Assembly: GCF_000412635.1 (NCBI RefSeq)
Contig: NZ_ASTG01000010.1
Location: 1-64,000 of the forward strand
Direction: 5' to 3'
Length of the DNA: 64,000 bases
Source: Sphingobium bisphenolivorans
GTDB lineage: Bacteria > Pseudomonadota > Alphaproteobacteria > Sphingomonadales > Sphingomonadaceae
Shown in pieces: positions 34,562 to 43,494 of the stretch (positions are counted from its first letter, which is position 1; each line of letters begins with the position of its first letter). Under the pieces are notes generated by a model. The model saw only the letters and a program-made list of their open reading frames with translations, made no database searches and had not been told where the DNA came from. The position numbers were made by a program, and so were the translations under genes.

Positions 34562-37500
34562 TTCTGCTCCCCATTTCGCATTATGTCGCTTTCGGCAGGC
34601 TGAACTGCAAGCCCGTCCTGGATCATTTTAGCCCGCATCTTCTCCTGCATCTGATCGCCGATGCTATTTTGTATGAGCGTTGATGGATCGATGAAGGATT
34701 TGGCGGTTCCCAGCAGCCCCCGAAATGGCGCCGCGATCCGCACGTTGAAAAGGAAGGGCAGCCCGGTGAAGTTCTTCGCCAAGCCGGCAGGCGCCCCGCC
34801 GATCTGACCACGATTTACGCCGTTGAAGACGACGTTCGTCACCATCTCGCCGTCCAGCGCGCCGTCCATCAGAATGGTGAGGCATTTATATTGCAGATTC
34901 TTGAGCGCATCGAACGCCAGCCGGCCCATCACGCCCAATTGCTCGTTCGACACCGGCCCCACATAGGATAACGTGCCCGACTGACGCCTGGGGTCGCAGG
35001 GAATGGTCGGCAACACGCCCTCCGGCATCACCAGGGGCGGCATGCCCTGTTGGCGGGCGACCAGCACGCCGCCAGCCACACGCCCACCCTGCGCGTTGAA
35101 GATCAAAGGCATGATGCCGTCGAAAGTGCCTGTGGCCGAGATATTCTTGAGGTCCATCGCCTGGATGAACGCCCCCGCATCGAGTCCCAGCACCCGGAAG
35201 GTCAGATAGCGATCGACATCGGCGCTGAAGTCCATCGTGGTCGGCAACAGCAGCAGCTGCCCGCCGGAAAAGGGCCAGCCGCCGCCTTCTATATGCACCT
35301 TCTGCCCGCGCTCCAGCCGGTATCGGACAAGCCCATCCCGGACCTCGACGCCGGGATTGATCGACCTGATTCGCACCTGCTGCCCCGGCGCGCTCTCCAG
35401 GCCCAGCAGATCGGTGAACCGCAACTCGCCGGACAATCCCTCCACCGGTCCGAACGCCGCTGCAAGGTTCGCATCGTCGGTGCGGAAAACGCCGTCGCTC
35501 GACACGACGGAACCGTTCCAGCGGATATGTCCTTCGCCACGCACGGTGCCGTTCACATTGGCGACGACGCCCAGAGCGAGGCGGGTCACGTCCTCCGGCT
35601 GCAACGTCGGTCCGAAAACCAGACCCGGCACGTTCAGGTCGGCCCTGCCCCGTCCGCTGCCCAGATCATGCGCGATATCGGCGTGGGCGACCACGCCGTC
35701 ATTGCGCCGTGCCCGCAATGTGCCCGTGGCCGCGATACGCCCGCCCTTCATCGTCAAGGCGAAGTCGGGCACGTTCAGCGGCTCGAACCGCCCTGGCGAC
35801 ATCGCGTCGCGCACGCTCAGTCGCGCTGAGAGCCTCAACACGCCATCCGTAAAGCGCCAGTTGCCGCTGCCTTCCTCGACGATCAGCGGCACCGCGCCGA
35901 TCTCTCCGCCAGCGCCCGTCAGCGTCCCGCCGATCCCCTTGTCCTCTATCCTGCCACTCAGCGCGGCCGCGGTCAGCCTGACCGGCGATGCTTCCGCCCC
36001 GATCATCAGATCAGCGTCGGTCAGCGTGAATCCGGCCTGCCCCATCGCCACTCGCAATCTGCTCGCCTTCAGCCGCATCGGGCTGTCCCCGCTCCGGCCG
36101 GCGAGCGAAAGGCCGCGTATCTCGGCGCCACCACTTATGCCGTTAGCACCTGCAGCCAGCAGCGGCCCGCCATTGATCGGGCACAGCGTCTGCCGGGTTT
36201 TGCCGATGGAGAAACTGCCATAGCGCGCTTCCGCCACCGCGACCGGCACGCAGCGTCCATTGAGGACAAATGTTCCGCCCGCATTGACCCGCCCTTCAAC
36301 CGGTATCGCCAGTCCGCGCACGCGCCCGCCGGGCAGAGGGCCGTCCAGCTGCAATTGCGTGGAAAAACGCGTTTCCCCGGTGGGTCCGGCGACGAAGCGC
36401 ACAGGCTCGATAGACAGCCGGGCGTCGCCGGCAGAATAGGGGTCGAGGAACAATTGCCCGCCAAAGCCGCCGCCGGCGCGACGCGCGAGGCGCAGCGCGG
36501 CACGAGGCAGCCCGCCCCCTTCCATCGTGATCGAGCCATCCAGTGCCCAGTCGATCGCTGCCCCCTCCTTACCGGGCCAGGCGATCGTCACTCGGCCGTC
36601 GCCCGGGATCGACGCTCGGGCGCCACTGCGCGCGGCAAAGCGCGTGCCGGTGAGGACGAGGCTACCGCCTCCATTCCGCTGCGCCAGGGCAAGTTCGGTC
36701 TGCAGCACATTATCTTCGCCGGCCTGCTGCACGGCTTGCGCCAGCTTGGCCGCCAGCGGACCGACTGGCGTCCCAGCGGTAGATGCGCGCAGCCCCGTCA
36801 GCGGATCGCGGCCGGCCACACGCAGCTGATGCGCGGACAGCCGCCCCTGCATCCGCGCGTCCTTCTTGCCCACATGCCAAGCGCCGTTGAGCTCCGTCTG
36901 CCCAGCCTGCACGCCCATGGCCGACAGGGCCGCCGCAGTGATCCTTGCTCGGCCGCTGGTGCTGGCAGCGCTGCCGTCGAAATCGATGCGGCCAGACGGC
37001 CGCCCCAGCACGACCCCGTTCGACTTGAGCCCCACGCCGGTCAGGTCGACCCGGCCGGACCAGCGATCCAGCGCCTTGCCAAGCCGTAGATCGACATCGG
37101 CCACCGGCTTGGCGATCGCCGTCGCGATGCTACGGCAGGACAGGGCCTCGGCTTGAACAGGTCCCGACAAATGAGGCTGCTCATTGCGGATCGCGACAGC
37201 CAGATCAGCCTTCATCCCGGCCAGCCCGCATCCAGCAAAACCCGCATTGGGCATCACCGCGGCTACCTTGCCACGGAAGGCGGAGCGGAGATTACCACTC
37301 CCGCTGAGCCGCATGCCAACCGGTCCCGCATCTGTCTCCAGCCGCAGGGTCGTATCACTCAGGGCAAGCGCGATATCGGGAAGGCTGAACGGCGCGTCCG
37401 AGGAAGGATCGCGAAATTTGTCGAGCTCGCCCAGCTTCAAGGCGCCACCATGCAGTGAACCGCGCAATCGCACGCCGCCGGCGCGGACTGCCGCGACATG

Positions 37501-37794
37501 GGGCGTCACGCCGGCAAAGGCGATATCCACTTCCACCCAACGGGCGGTCAGATCCGGGCGCGCCGGATCGCCAAGCACGATATTTTCGATGCGCTGGGTG
37601 CGGAGGCCGATTTCGGTAAGATCATATTGCGCCTGAACACCGCGCCGGTTCAGTTCCCGGCCGATAAAATTCTCGGCGAGCGGCGCCCGCTGCGTCCAAA
37701 GCGCTACCAGGACCAGCGCCAGCGACCCCGTTCCGACGCCAAGCCAGCGCAGCCATCCCCGGCGAAGCTCCTTTTCGCCGTCATCTTCATCCAT
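34558..37794 (-). CDS. ydbH: YdbH, AsmA-like intermembrane phospholipid transport protein
   Basis: 1078 aa from ATG at 37794; an upstream TTG at 37806 is possible. A cytoplasmic N-terminus and one membrane helix (VGTGSLALVLVALWTQRAPL) are followed by a very long periplasmic region of beta-rich repeats, with the Dicarboxylate transport (DctA-YdbH) domain in the C-terminal half. Near the end FDGIMPLIFNAQGGRVAGGV and FDALKNLQYKCLTILMDGAL are conserved family blocks. In E. coli, YdbH, TamB and YhdP form partly redundant bridges carrying phospholipid to the outer membrane. The operon order matches E. coli, which supports conservation of function. Confidence 0.92.
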   Translation of the reverse strand: MDEDDGEKELRRGWLRWLGVGTGSLALVLVALWTQRAPLAENFIGRELNRRGVQAQYDLTEIGLRTQRIENIVLGDPARPDLTARWVEVDIAFAGVTPHVAAVRAGGVRLRGSLHGGALKLGELDKFRDPSSDAPFSLPDIALALSDTTLRLETDAGPVGMRLSGSGNLRSAFRGKVAAVMPNAGFAGCGLAGMKADLAVAIRNEQPHLSGPVQAEALSCRSIATAIAKPVADVDLRLGKALDRWSGRVDLTGVGLKSNGVVLGRPSGRIDFDGSAASTSGRARITAAALSAMGVQAGQTELNGAWHVGKKDARMQGRLSAHQLRVAGRDPLTGLRASTAGTPVGPLAAKLAQAVQQAGEDNVLQTELALAQRNGGGSLVLTGTRFAARSGARASIPGDGRVTIAWPGKEGAAIDWALDGSITMEGGGLPRAALRLARRAGGGFGGQLFLDPYSAGDARLSIEPVRFVAGPTGETRFSTQLQLDGPLPGGRVRGLAIPVEGRVNAGGTFVLNGRCVPVAVAEARYGSFSIGKTRQTLCPINGGPLLAAGANGISGGAEIRGLSLAGRSGDSPMRLKASRLRVAMGQAGFTLTDADLMIGAEASPVRLTAAALSGRIEDKGIGGTLTGAGGEIGAVPLIVEEGSGNWRFTDGVLRLSARLSVRDAMSPGRFEPLNVPDFALTMKGGRIAATGTLRARRNDGVVAHADIAHDLGSGRGRADLNVPGLVFGPTLQPEDVTRLALGVVANVNGTVRGEGHIRWNGSVVSSDGVFRTDDANLAAAFGPVEGLSGELRFTDLLGLESAPGQQVRIRSINPGVEVRDGLVRYRLERGQKVHIEGGGWPFSGGQLLLLPTTMDFSADVDRYLTFRVLGLDAGAFIQAMDLKNISATGTFDGIMPLIFNAQGGRVAGGVLVARQQGMPPLVMPEGVLPTIPCDPRRQSGTLSYVGPVSNEQLGVMGRLAFDALKNLQYKCLTILMDGALDGEMVTNVVFNGVNRGQIGGAPAGLAKNFTGLPFLFNVRIAAPFRGLLGTAKSFIDPSTLIQNSIGDQMQEKMRAKMIQDGLAVQPAESDIMRNGEQK

Positions 37795-37931
37795 GCCTAT
37801 GGCCAACCCCGGCTTTCAACGCGCTGTTTTAGTCCGTAACGCCTTCATAACGTCTCAGCACTCCTAAATATCCTTGCCGCCAAAATCCGCAACGAATAGC
37901 GTCCGTCCCCGCGAACGGGGACTGGTAAGCA

Positions 37932-38627
37932 TTGACGCAAAAGGGTGAGAAGGGCGAGCATGACGGTGCCGGGCACCGGGCGCGCCTGCGGCAGAAGCTC
38001 GCGGGGAGCGGCGGCGATGCGCTGCACGACCATGAACTGATCGAATATCTGCTCGCTCTCGCCATTCCCCGCCGCGACACCAAGCCGCTCGCCAAGGCGC
38101 TGCTGCGGGAATTTGGCGGCATCGGCGGGCTCATGACGGCGGAGTGGGAGGCGATCGGCCGCGTGCCCGGCATGGGTGACACCAGCATAGCCGCGATCAA
38201 GATCGTCCAGGCCACCCTGCTCCGCATGCTGCGCAACGAGGTCGCCGAGCGGCCGGTGCTTGCCAGTTGGCAGGCGCTGCTCGACTACCTCCGCGCCGAC
38301 ATGGCCTATTTGTCCGTCGAGCGCGTTCGCGTCCTGCATCTCAACAGCCGCAACATGCTGATCCGCGATGAACATATGGGCGACGGCTCGGTCGACCAGG
38401 CCGCGATCTACACGCGCGAGGTGATCCGGCGGGCCATTGATCTCGGCTCAGCCGCGCTGATCCTGGTCCATAATCATCCCAGCGGCTCGCCCGAACCCAG
38501 CCGTCAGGACATCGAGATCACGCGCCACATCGCGGAAGCAGGCAAGCGCCTGAACATCGCCGTGCACGATCACATCATCATCGGGTCGCAAGGCCATACC
38601 AGCCTGCGGGCCAAGGGGCTCCTATAG
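37932..38627 (+). CDS. radC: RadC-family (JAB/MPN) protein
   Basis: 231 aa. It starts at TTG 37932, with GGGGA about 11 nt upstream; no ATG lies near the conserved N-terminus. A helix-hairpin-helix region (~65-100: LMTAEWEAIGRVPGMGDTSI) precedes the JAB domain at ~110-230, with the metal motif in LILVHNHPSGSPEPSRQD and upstream Glu in the VRVLHLNSRN strand region. The family was named for DNA repair, but later work does not support a direct repair role. It is divergent from ydbH and convergent with the helicase gene. Confidence 0.92.
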   Translation: MTQKGEKGEHDGAGHRARLRQKLAGSGGDALHDHELIEYLLALAIPRRDTKPLAKALLREFGGIGGLMTAEWEAIGRVPGMGDTSIAAIKIVQATLLRMLRNEVAERPVLASWQALLDYLRADMAYLSVERVRVLHLNSRNMLIRDEHMGDGSVDQAAIYTREVIRRAIDLGSAALILVHNHPSGSPEPSRQDIEITRHIAEAGKRLNIAVHDHIIIGSQGHTSLRAKGLL

Positions 38628-38670
38628 CGCACGGAAACAGCAGGACGGCAGCCGCCCCCCCCCCAGTCGG

Positions 38671-40005
38671 TCAGGCGGCGAAGCCCACCGAGAGAAATTC
38701 CGGCACGGGTCCGTTCCAGCCCTCATCCGGACCGTCATCGACGGCTTCCACCCGACGCGGCCGCCCGCCATTGACGTCCGGACGTGCCGCACGCGGCTCC
38801 TCCCGGCGGCGATCATCCCTGCGCTGATCCTTGCGCCGGTCCCTCTCGCCCCTGCGCGGCTCCTCCGCCGCCTTCTCTGCCGGTGCGGCAGCGGGCGGAG
38901 CGATCGACTCGATCTTCTGCCCGATCAGTTTCTGGATATTGTCGATCGCCTCGGCATCTTCGCTGGTGACGAAGGTATAGGCCACGCCCTTCGCGCCCGC
39001 GCGGCCCGTTCGGCCGATACGGTGGACATAATCGTCAGGATGCCAGGGCGCGTCGAAGTTGAACACATGGCTCACGCCCTTGATGTCCAGCCCGCGCGCC
39101 GCGACGTCCGACGCCACCAGAATATTCACGGTGCCGGCGCGGAACCGCTCAAGTTCCGCGATACGGGACGCCTGATCGATGTCGCCGTGGATCTCGCCAG
39201 ACTTGAAGCCGTGCCGCTGCAGGCTCTTGTTCAGCTCCCGCACCGTAGTCTTGCGGTTGCAGAAGATGACAGCGCTCTGCACCTCCTCCCCCTCCAGCAT
39301 CGCCCGAAGCGCCTCGCGCTTCTTGCGCGAATCGACCTTCACCAGCCGCTGCGTGATGTTGGTCGACGCCGTCGCAGGACGCGCCACTTCAATCGACTTG
39401 GGATTGGACAGGAAGCGATCCGCCAGCTTCTTGATCGGCGCGGGCATCGTTGCCGAGAATAGCAGCGTCTGCCGCTGTGCCGGCAGCTTCGTGCAGATTT
39501 CCTCGATGTCCGGGATGAACCCCATGTCCAGCATGCGGTCGGCTTCGTCGATCACCAGCATGCTGCAACCGTTGAGCAGGATCTTGCCCCGCTGGAACAG
39601 GTCCATCAACCGCCCCGGCGTGGCGATCAGCACGTCGACGCCCTTCTCCAGCGCCTTCACCTGATCGCCCATCTGCACGCCGCCGATCAGCAGCGCCATG
39701 GAGAGCTTGTGATATTTGCCGTATTTCTCAAAATTCTCGGCCACTTGGGCGGCCAACTCACGCGTCGGCTCCAGGATCAGCGATCGCGGCATCAGCGCAC
39801 GCGCACGGCCGTGAGCAAGAATGTCGATCATCGGCAGCACGAAGCTGGCCGTCTTGCCAGTCCCGGTCTGCGCGATGCCAATGATGTCCTTCATCATCAG
39901 CACGGGCGGGATCGCCTGCGCCTGGATCGGCGTGGGCGTGTCATATCCGGCCTCATTAACGGCCTTCAACAATTCATCGGATAGGCCGAGGTCGGCGAAT
40001 GTCAT
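38671..40005 (-). CDS. DEAD-box RNA helicase
   Basis: 444 aa. All helicase motifs are present: Q motif (YDTPTPIQAQAIP), I AQTGTGKT, Ia PTRELAAQ, II DEAD, III SAT, IV VIFCNRK, V ASDVAARGLDI, VI HRIGRTGRAG. The last ~70 residues are an Arg/Asp/Glu-rich low-complexity tail (RRGERDRRKDQRRDDRRREE) that probably binds RNA nonspecifically. This is the RhlE/DeaD-like group, acting in ribosome assembly or RNA decay. It starts at ATG 40005. It is convergent with radC, with only 43 nt between the stops. Confidence 0.94.
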   Translation of the reverse strand: MTFADLGLSDELLKAVNEAGYDTPTPIQAQAIPPVLMMKDIIGIAQTGTGKTASFVLPMIDILAHGRARALMPRSLILEPTRELAAQVAENFEKYGKYHKLSMALLIGGVQMGDQVKALEKGVDVLIATPGRLMDLFQRGKILLNGCSMLVIDEADRMLDMGFIPDIEEICTKLPAQRQTLLFSATMPAPIKKLADRFLSNPKSIEVARPATASTNITQRLVKVDSRKKREALRAMLEGEEVQSAVIFCNRKTTVRELNKSLQRHGFKSGEIHGDIDQASRIAELERFRAGTVNILVASDVAARGLDIKGVSHVFNFDAPWHPDDYVHRIGRTGRAGAKGVAYTFVTSEDAEAIDNIQKLIGQKIESIAPPAAAPAEKAAEEPRRGERDRRKDQRRDDRRREEPRAARPDVNGGRPRRVEAVDDGPDEGWNGPVPEFLSVGFAA

Positions 40006-40122
40006 TCAGTTGTCCGGACAGGAGGCAATCCCCGGATCGGAAGACCGGAGAAATCGCGCGCGCATTGCGGAAATATCGGCTTCTTGTCAAGGAAATCGCG
40101 TCGCAAGCCCCTCACGCTCCCC

Positions 40123-40569
40123 TTAATCGTCGCGCTCCGTCTCCTCCAGCCGGCGGAAGCTGTCGATTGCGCAACTGGCGCCGCTTCGCGCCTGCAACTC
40201 GTCGCGCCCCGAGCAGAGCGAGCCATCCTCATCCGGCTCAACGTAGAAACCGGAGTAGAATCCCATGGACCGGCATCCCCGCTCCAGCCTCGCGCGATAA
40301 CGGTGATTATCCGCCAGCAAAAGGTCTATAGCGTTTTCCATGATGATGCTGGCCGAGCGAATGGAGCGTAGCGCGATGCAGCGCGGCCCCTTCTTCTCCT
40401 TCCACGCCGCCCGACCTTCAGGATCGGGACGCGCCGGGGCACGGCCCTTCTTCGCCATGGGTACGCGGACGATCACGCGCTGTTCTATGGTCAATTGTGC
40501 CCATTGGACCGGCTCGGCTGCGGGCGCGGCAAGCAACGACATCGGCAGCAGCAGAACGGAATGAAGCAA
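40123..40569 (-). CDS. Secreted hypothetical protein
   Basis: 148 aa from TTG at 40569, with AGGGG 5 nt upstream. This start gives a signal peptide (LHSVLLLPMSLLAAPAAEPV); ATG at 40539 would truncate it and longer frames have no ribosome binding site. The mature part is Arg-rich: QLTIEQRVIVRVPM, then GPRCIALRSIRSASIIMENA and a Cys-containing end (RGCRSMGFYSGFYVEPDEDG). Three or four cysteines may form disulfides. Similar short proteins occur in other sphingomonads as far as can be recalled. Function unknown. Confidence 0.7.
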   Translation of the reverse strand: MLHSVLLLPMSLLAAPAAEPVQWAQLTIEQRVIVRVPMAKKGRAPARPDPEGRAAWKEKKGPRCIALRSIRSASIIMENAIDLLLADNHRYRARLERGCRSMGFYSGFYVEPDEDGSLCSGRDELQARSGASCAIDSFRRLEETERDD

Positions 40570-40647
40570 ATCGAACCCCTTTTGGGACGCTGACGCTATG
40601 GACCAATGGTTGAACCGTCGATGAATTCCAAGGCATAGGACAGTCCC

Positions 40648-42087
40648 ATGATAGGACAAGAGATTATCGATCGCTTTCAACGCCTCCTCGGGCCGAAAGG
40701 CGTCATGACCGATCCGGACGACATCGCCCCCTGGGTGACGGACTGGCGCGGCCGATATCATGGCGCGGCCGCCGCAATGCTTCAGCCGGAAACGACCGAG
40801 CAGGTCGCAGCGGCGGTCAAGCTGGCGGCGGAACTTGGCGTGGCGATCGTACCGCAAGGCGGAAACACCTCCATGGTGGGCGGCGCGACACCGCCTGCGG
40901 ACGGATCAGCCCTCATCCTCTCGCTACGGCGCATGAACCGGATTCGCAGCCTTTCGGCGGCCGACAATCTGGCGGTTTGCGAGGCGGGCGTGATCCTCGC
41001 CCATCTGCACGAAGCCGCCGCACAGGCAGACCGGCGCTTTCCCCTCAGCCTCGGCGCAAGAGGGTCAGCAACCATCGGCGGCCTCGTCTCCACCAATGCC
41101 GGCGGCACGCAGGTTCTGCGCCATGGCACAATGCGCGCGCTGGTTGAAGGGATCGAGGCCGTGCTGCCCGACGGCAGCATCTTCGACAGCCTCGACGCCC
41201 TCAAGAAGGACAATCGCGGCTATGACATCAAGCAGTTGTTGGTCGGCGCGGAGGGAACGCTGGGCATTGTCACGGCAGCGTCCTTGCGCCTCGTCCCCGC
41301 GATCGCCGCGCGCGCGGTCGGCTGGGTCGGCGTGAAGTCCCCGGCTGAGGCGCTCGCGCTTCTCCGCCTTGCGGAAAGCAAGCTGGGCGACAGCGTGGAG
41401 GGCTTCGAAGTGATCGCCGACGACGGCCTCGGCCACGTCCTGTCGCACATTCCGGGCACCCGTTGCCCGATCGAGAAACGCACCCCTTGGCATGTCCTGA
41501 TCGAGATCGACCACAGCGACATGCGCGAGCCCGGTCCCGCCGAACGACTTGAAGTCGTGCTGGCGCAAGCCCTGAAGCAGGGCCTGGCGGAAGACGCCGC
41601 CATCGCCGCCAACGATGCGCAGGCCGAGGCCTTCTGGCGCATCCGCGAATCGCTTTCGGAATCGGAGCGTGCGCAGGGGCCCGCCCTGCAATATGATATC
41701 AGCGTGCCTGTCGCGCGCATGCCCGCCTTCATGGTCGAGGCAGCCGCAGCGGCAGAGCAGGCTTTCCCCGGCACCACCGCCTCGTCCTTTGGTCATCTGG
41801 GCGACGGCAACGTCCACTTTCATGTGCGCGCGCCCAAGGGGACGAGCGACGGACCGGCCTGGATCGCCGCTGAAGGACAAGCGATCAATGCCTTCGTCCA
41901 TGACGCTGTAGTCGCAGCCGGCGGATCGATCTCGGCCGAGCACGGCATTGGTCAGATGAAGCGCGCCGAACTTGGTCGCCTCGCCAGCCCTGCCCGCCTT
42001 CATGCCCTGCGCGCGATCAAGGCCGCTTTCGATCCGCACGGGATCATGAACCCGGGCAAGCTCATCCCCAATCCGGAGGAAGGCTGA
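40648..42087 (+). CDS. FAD-binding 2-hydroxyacid dehydrogenase, GlcD/D2HGDH type
   Basis: 479 aa. It has a PCMH-type FAD domain (VPQGGNTSMVGGATP; LSLGARGSATIGGLVSTNAG; GAEGTLGIVTAASLRL) and a FAD-oxidase C-terminal domain with conserved SFGHLGDGNVHFHVRAPKG and SAEHGIGQMKR. These residues place it near D-2-hydroxyglutarate or D-lactate dehydrogenases. It oxidises a D-2-hydroxyacid and passes electrons to an ETF or quinone; the substrate cannot be decided from sequence. It ends before the terminator-like hairpin at 42175. Confidence 0.92.
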   Translation: MIGQEIIDRFQRLLGPKGVMTDPDDIAPWVTDWRGRYHGAAAAMLQPETTEQVAAAVKLAAELGVAIVPQGGNTSMVGGATPPADGSALILSLRRMNRIRSLSAADNLAVCEAGVILAHLHEAAAQADRRFPLSLGARGSATIGGLVSTNAGGTQVLRHGTMRALVEGIEAVLPDGSIFDSLDALKKDNRGYDIKQLLVGAEGTLGIVTAASLRLVPAIAARAVGWVGVKSPAEALALLRLAESKLGDSVEGFEVIADDGLGHVLSHIPGTRCPIEKRTPWHVLIEIDHSDMREPGPAERLEVVLAQALKQGLAEDAAIAANDAQAEAFWRIRESLSESERAQGPALQYDISVPVARMPAFMVEAAAAAEQAFPGTTASSFGHLGDGNVHFHVRAPKGTSDGPAWIAAEGQAINAFVHDAVVAAGGSISAEHGIGQMKRAELGRLASPARLHALRAIKAAFDPHGIMNPGKLIPNPEEG

Positions 42088-42174
42088 ACCGCTCCGGCGC
42101 CCCCATCGCTTCGACAAAGCGATTGCCTCCCGCTCCCAAGGCCTTTAATCCCCTCCGCCCAGTAATCAGGCCCT

Positions 42175-42201
42175 GCGGCGCGCAGCCATGCGTCGCTTTT
42201 T
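42175..42201 (+). terminator. Intrinsic terminator, between the FAD oxidoreductase and sapC
   Basis: Stem GCGGCGCG/TGCGTCGC (8 pairs, two of them G-U) with a 6-nt loop, followed by TTTTT. It lies 88 nt after the oxidoreductase stop and only 20 nt before the sapC ATG. It may end the upstream transcript or act as an attenuator in the sapC leader. Confidence 0.75.
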
Positions 42202-42220
42202 GAGAGAAATGGACTAGATC

Positions 42221-43009
42221 ATGGCAAGCGCGCCCGCCAACGGCCTTCCGGTTTTCTATAACGACCTTATCCCGCTGAGCAGCGTCGATCATGCCAATTA
42301 CAAGAGCCGCTCGGTCGATTCCGCGCCCTTCCTGACGACGCAGCACGCCATTCCGCTGACCGTGGACGAGTTCGTCGCTGCCCAGCGGTTCGTGCCGATC
42401 ATCTTTTCCGTCGGCGAGGAGGCCGTTCCGCTCGCGTTGATGGGCCTCAATGAAGGCGTCAACACTTTCCTGGATGATGAAGGCAAGCTGCGCGGCCCGG
42501 CCTATGTTCCCGCCTATGTCCGCCGCTATCCTTGGATGCTGGCGAAGCTGCGCCCCGACAGCGACGAACTGTCGCTCTGCTTCGACCCCACCAGCGACGC
42601 GGTCGGGGAGTTCGAGGACGGTCAGCCGCTCTTCGAAGACGGCAAGCCCAGCGAACTGACTCAGGGCGTCCTCAAATTCTGCGAGGATTTCGAGCAGGCT
42701 GCCGCGCGTACTGGCCAGTTTATGAAGGATCTGAACGATCTCGACCTGCTGATGGACGGCGAAGTCGCCATTCAGGTGCCGGGCAATGAACAGCCCTTCG
42801 TCTATCGCGGCTTCCGGATGATCAATGAAGAGAAGCTGCGTGACATGCGCGGCGACCAGCTGCGCAAGATCAACCAGAACGGCATGCTGCCGCTGATCTA
42901 TGCGCATCTTTTCTCGCTCCAGCTGATTCGGGAAGTGTTCGAGTCGCAGGTTGCGCAGGGTAAGGGTCCCATCCCGATCCCGGCTGCACCGCAGGCGGCG
43001 AACGCCTGA
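42221..43009 (+). CDS. SapC family protein
   Basis: 262 aa. It matches the SapC family along its length: PVFYNDLIPLSSVDHANYK at the N-terminus, VDEFVAAQRFVPIIFS, NEGVNTFLDDEGKLRGPAYV, PAYVRRYPWMLAKLRPD and a C-terminal FRMINEEKLRDMRGDQLRKI. The name comes from the Campylobacter S-layer cluster, but in sphingomonads it is common without an S-layer, and its role there is unclear. There is no signal peptide, so it is probably cytoplasmic. The gene stands alone between two terminators. Confidence 0.92.
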   Translation: MASAPANGLPVFYNDLIPLSSVDHANYKSRSVDSAPFLTTQHAIPLTVDEFVAAQRFVPIIFSVGEEAVPLALMGLNEGVNTFLDDEGKLRGPAYVPAYVRRYPWMLAKLRPDSDELSLCFDPTSDAVGEFEDGQPLFEDGKPSELTQGVLKFCEDFEQAAARTGQFMKDLNDLDLLMDGEVAIQVPGNEQPFVYRGFRMINEEKLRDMRGDQLRKINQNGMLPLIYAHLFSLQLIREVFESQVAQGKGPIPIPAAPQAANA

Positions 43010-43065
43010 CAGGGAATTTTTCGTTACGGAACTGAGACTTGATAAAAAAGGTTGCACCCTGCCAC

Positions 43066-43094
43066 TTGAAAGGGCGTCCGACCTGCTTTATCTA
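43066..43094 (+). promoter_or_regulatory. Sigma-70-type promoter of the candidate small RNA
   Basis: TTGAAA at 43066-43071 and TATCTA at 43089-43094 are separated by exactly 17 nt, predicting a start near 43101. An overlapping TTGCAC lies at 43052. Confidence 0.6.
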
Positions 43095-43100
43095 TCGAAC

Positions 43101-43212
43101 ATACGGCGCACCTGCCCCCCTTTCGGGTGTGTCGTATGGGCGCCTCCCCCTTTGGAGGCGTCTCCTCCCTGAACCTTGGCCACCCCATGCGAACCGCGTG
43201 GGGTGGTTTTTT
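43101..43212 (+). ncRNA. Candidate structured small RNA with anti-Shine-Dalgarno segment
   Basis: A ~112-nt region between sapC and tRNA-Glu with promoter and terminator of its own. Hairpin 1 (43100-43138) has 13 pairs, two G-U. Hairpin 2 (43141-43160) has stem CGCCTCC/GGAGGCG. An unpaired CTCCTCCC (43162-43169) follows, complementary to ribosome binding sites. The terminator hairpin (43180-43212) ends in T6. CCUCCUCC-type single-stranded stretches are known in alphaproteobacterial regulatory RNAs, but no match to a named family is claimed. It could instead be a long sapC 3' untranslated region. Confidence 0.55.
43180..43212 (+). terminator. Intrinsic terminator of the sapC/sRNA region
   Basis: Stem CCACCCCATGC/GCGTGGGGTGG (one G-U pair), loop GAACC, followed by TTTTTT. 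A textbook Rho-independent terminator. Confidence 0.92.
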
Positions 43213-43299
43213 ATAGGCCGCAGGTCGATGCGGTTTTGCTTGACGGCGGGCCGACGCCCACCTAAAGGCGTCCGCCTGCCGGCCGCTCATGCGGCCAGT

Positions 43300-43374
43300 G
43301 GCCCCTTCGTCTAGCGGTCAGGACGCGGCCCTCTCACGGCTGAAACACGGGTTCGATTCCCGTAGGGGTCACCA
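43300..43374 (+). tRNA. tRNA-Glu (CTC anticodon)
   Basis: 75 nt including an encoded CCA. Acceptor GGCCCCT (43300-43306) pairs with AGGGGTC (43364-43370), one G-U. The D arm is TCGTCTAGCGGTCAGGA, the anticodon stem CGGCC/GGCTG with loop CTCTCAC and anticodon CTC at 43333-43335, and the T arm has the invariant GGTTCGATTCC. No integrase or duplicated 3' end is seen beside it, so there is no sign of use as an attachment site. Confidence 0.96.
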
Positions 43375-43494
43375 TATCTCCCATATCGAACGTGCATAGC
43401 GCTATGCAGCCGCGACTCTCGGTCGGGGCTTGAAAGGCGCCGCTTTGCCGACCATTTGATCGGCGGATTTTACTGGGAGGACGCTGTAAACATC

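Noticed and set aside
43300..43374. Genomic island attachment site at tRNA-Glu
   Set aside because: No integrase gene and no direct repeat of the tRNA 3' end was seen; the flanks are housekeeping genes.
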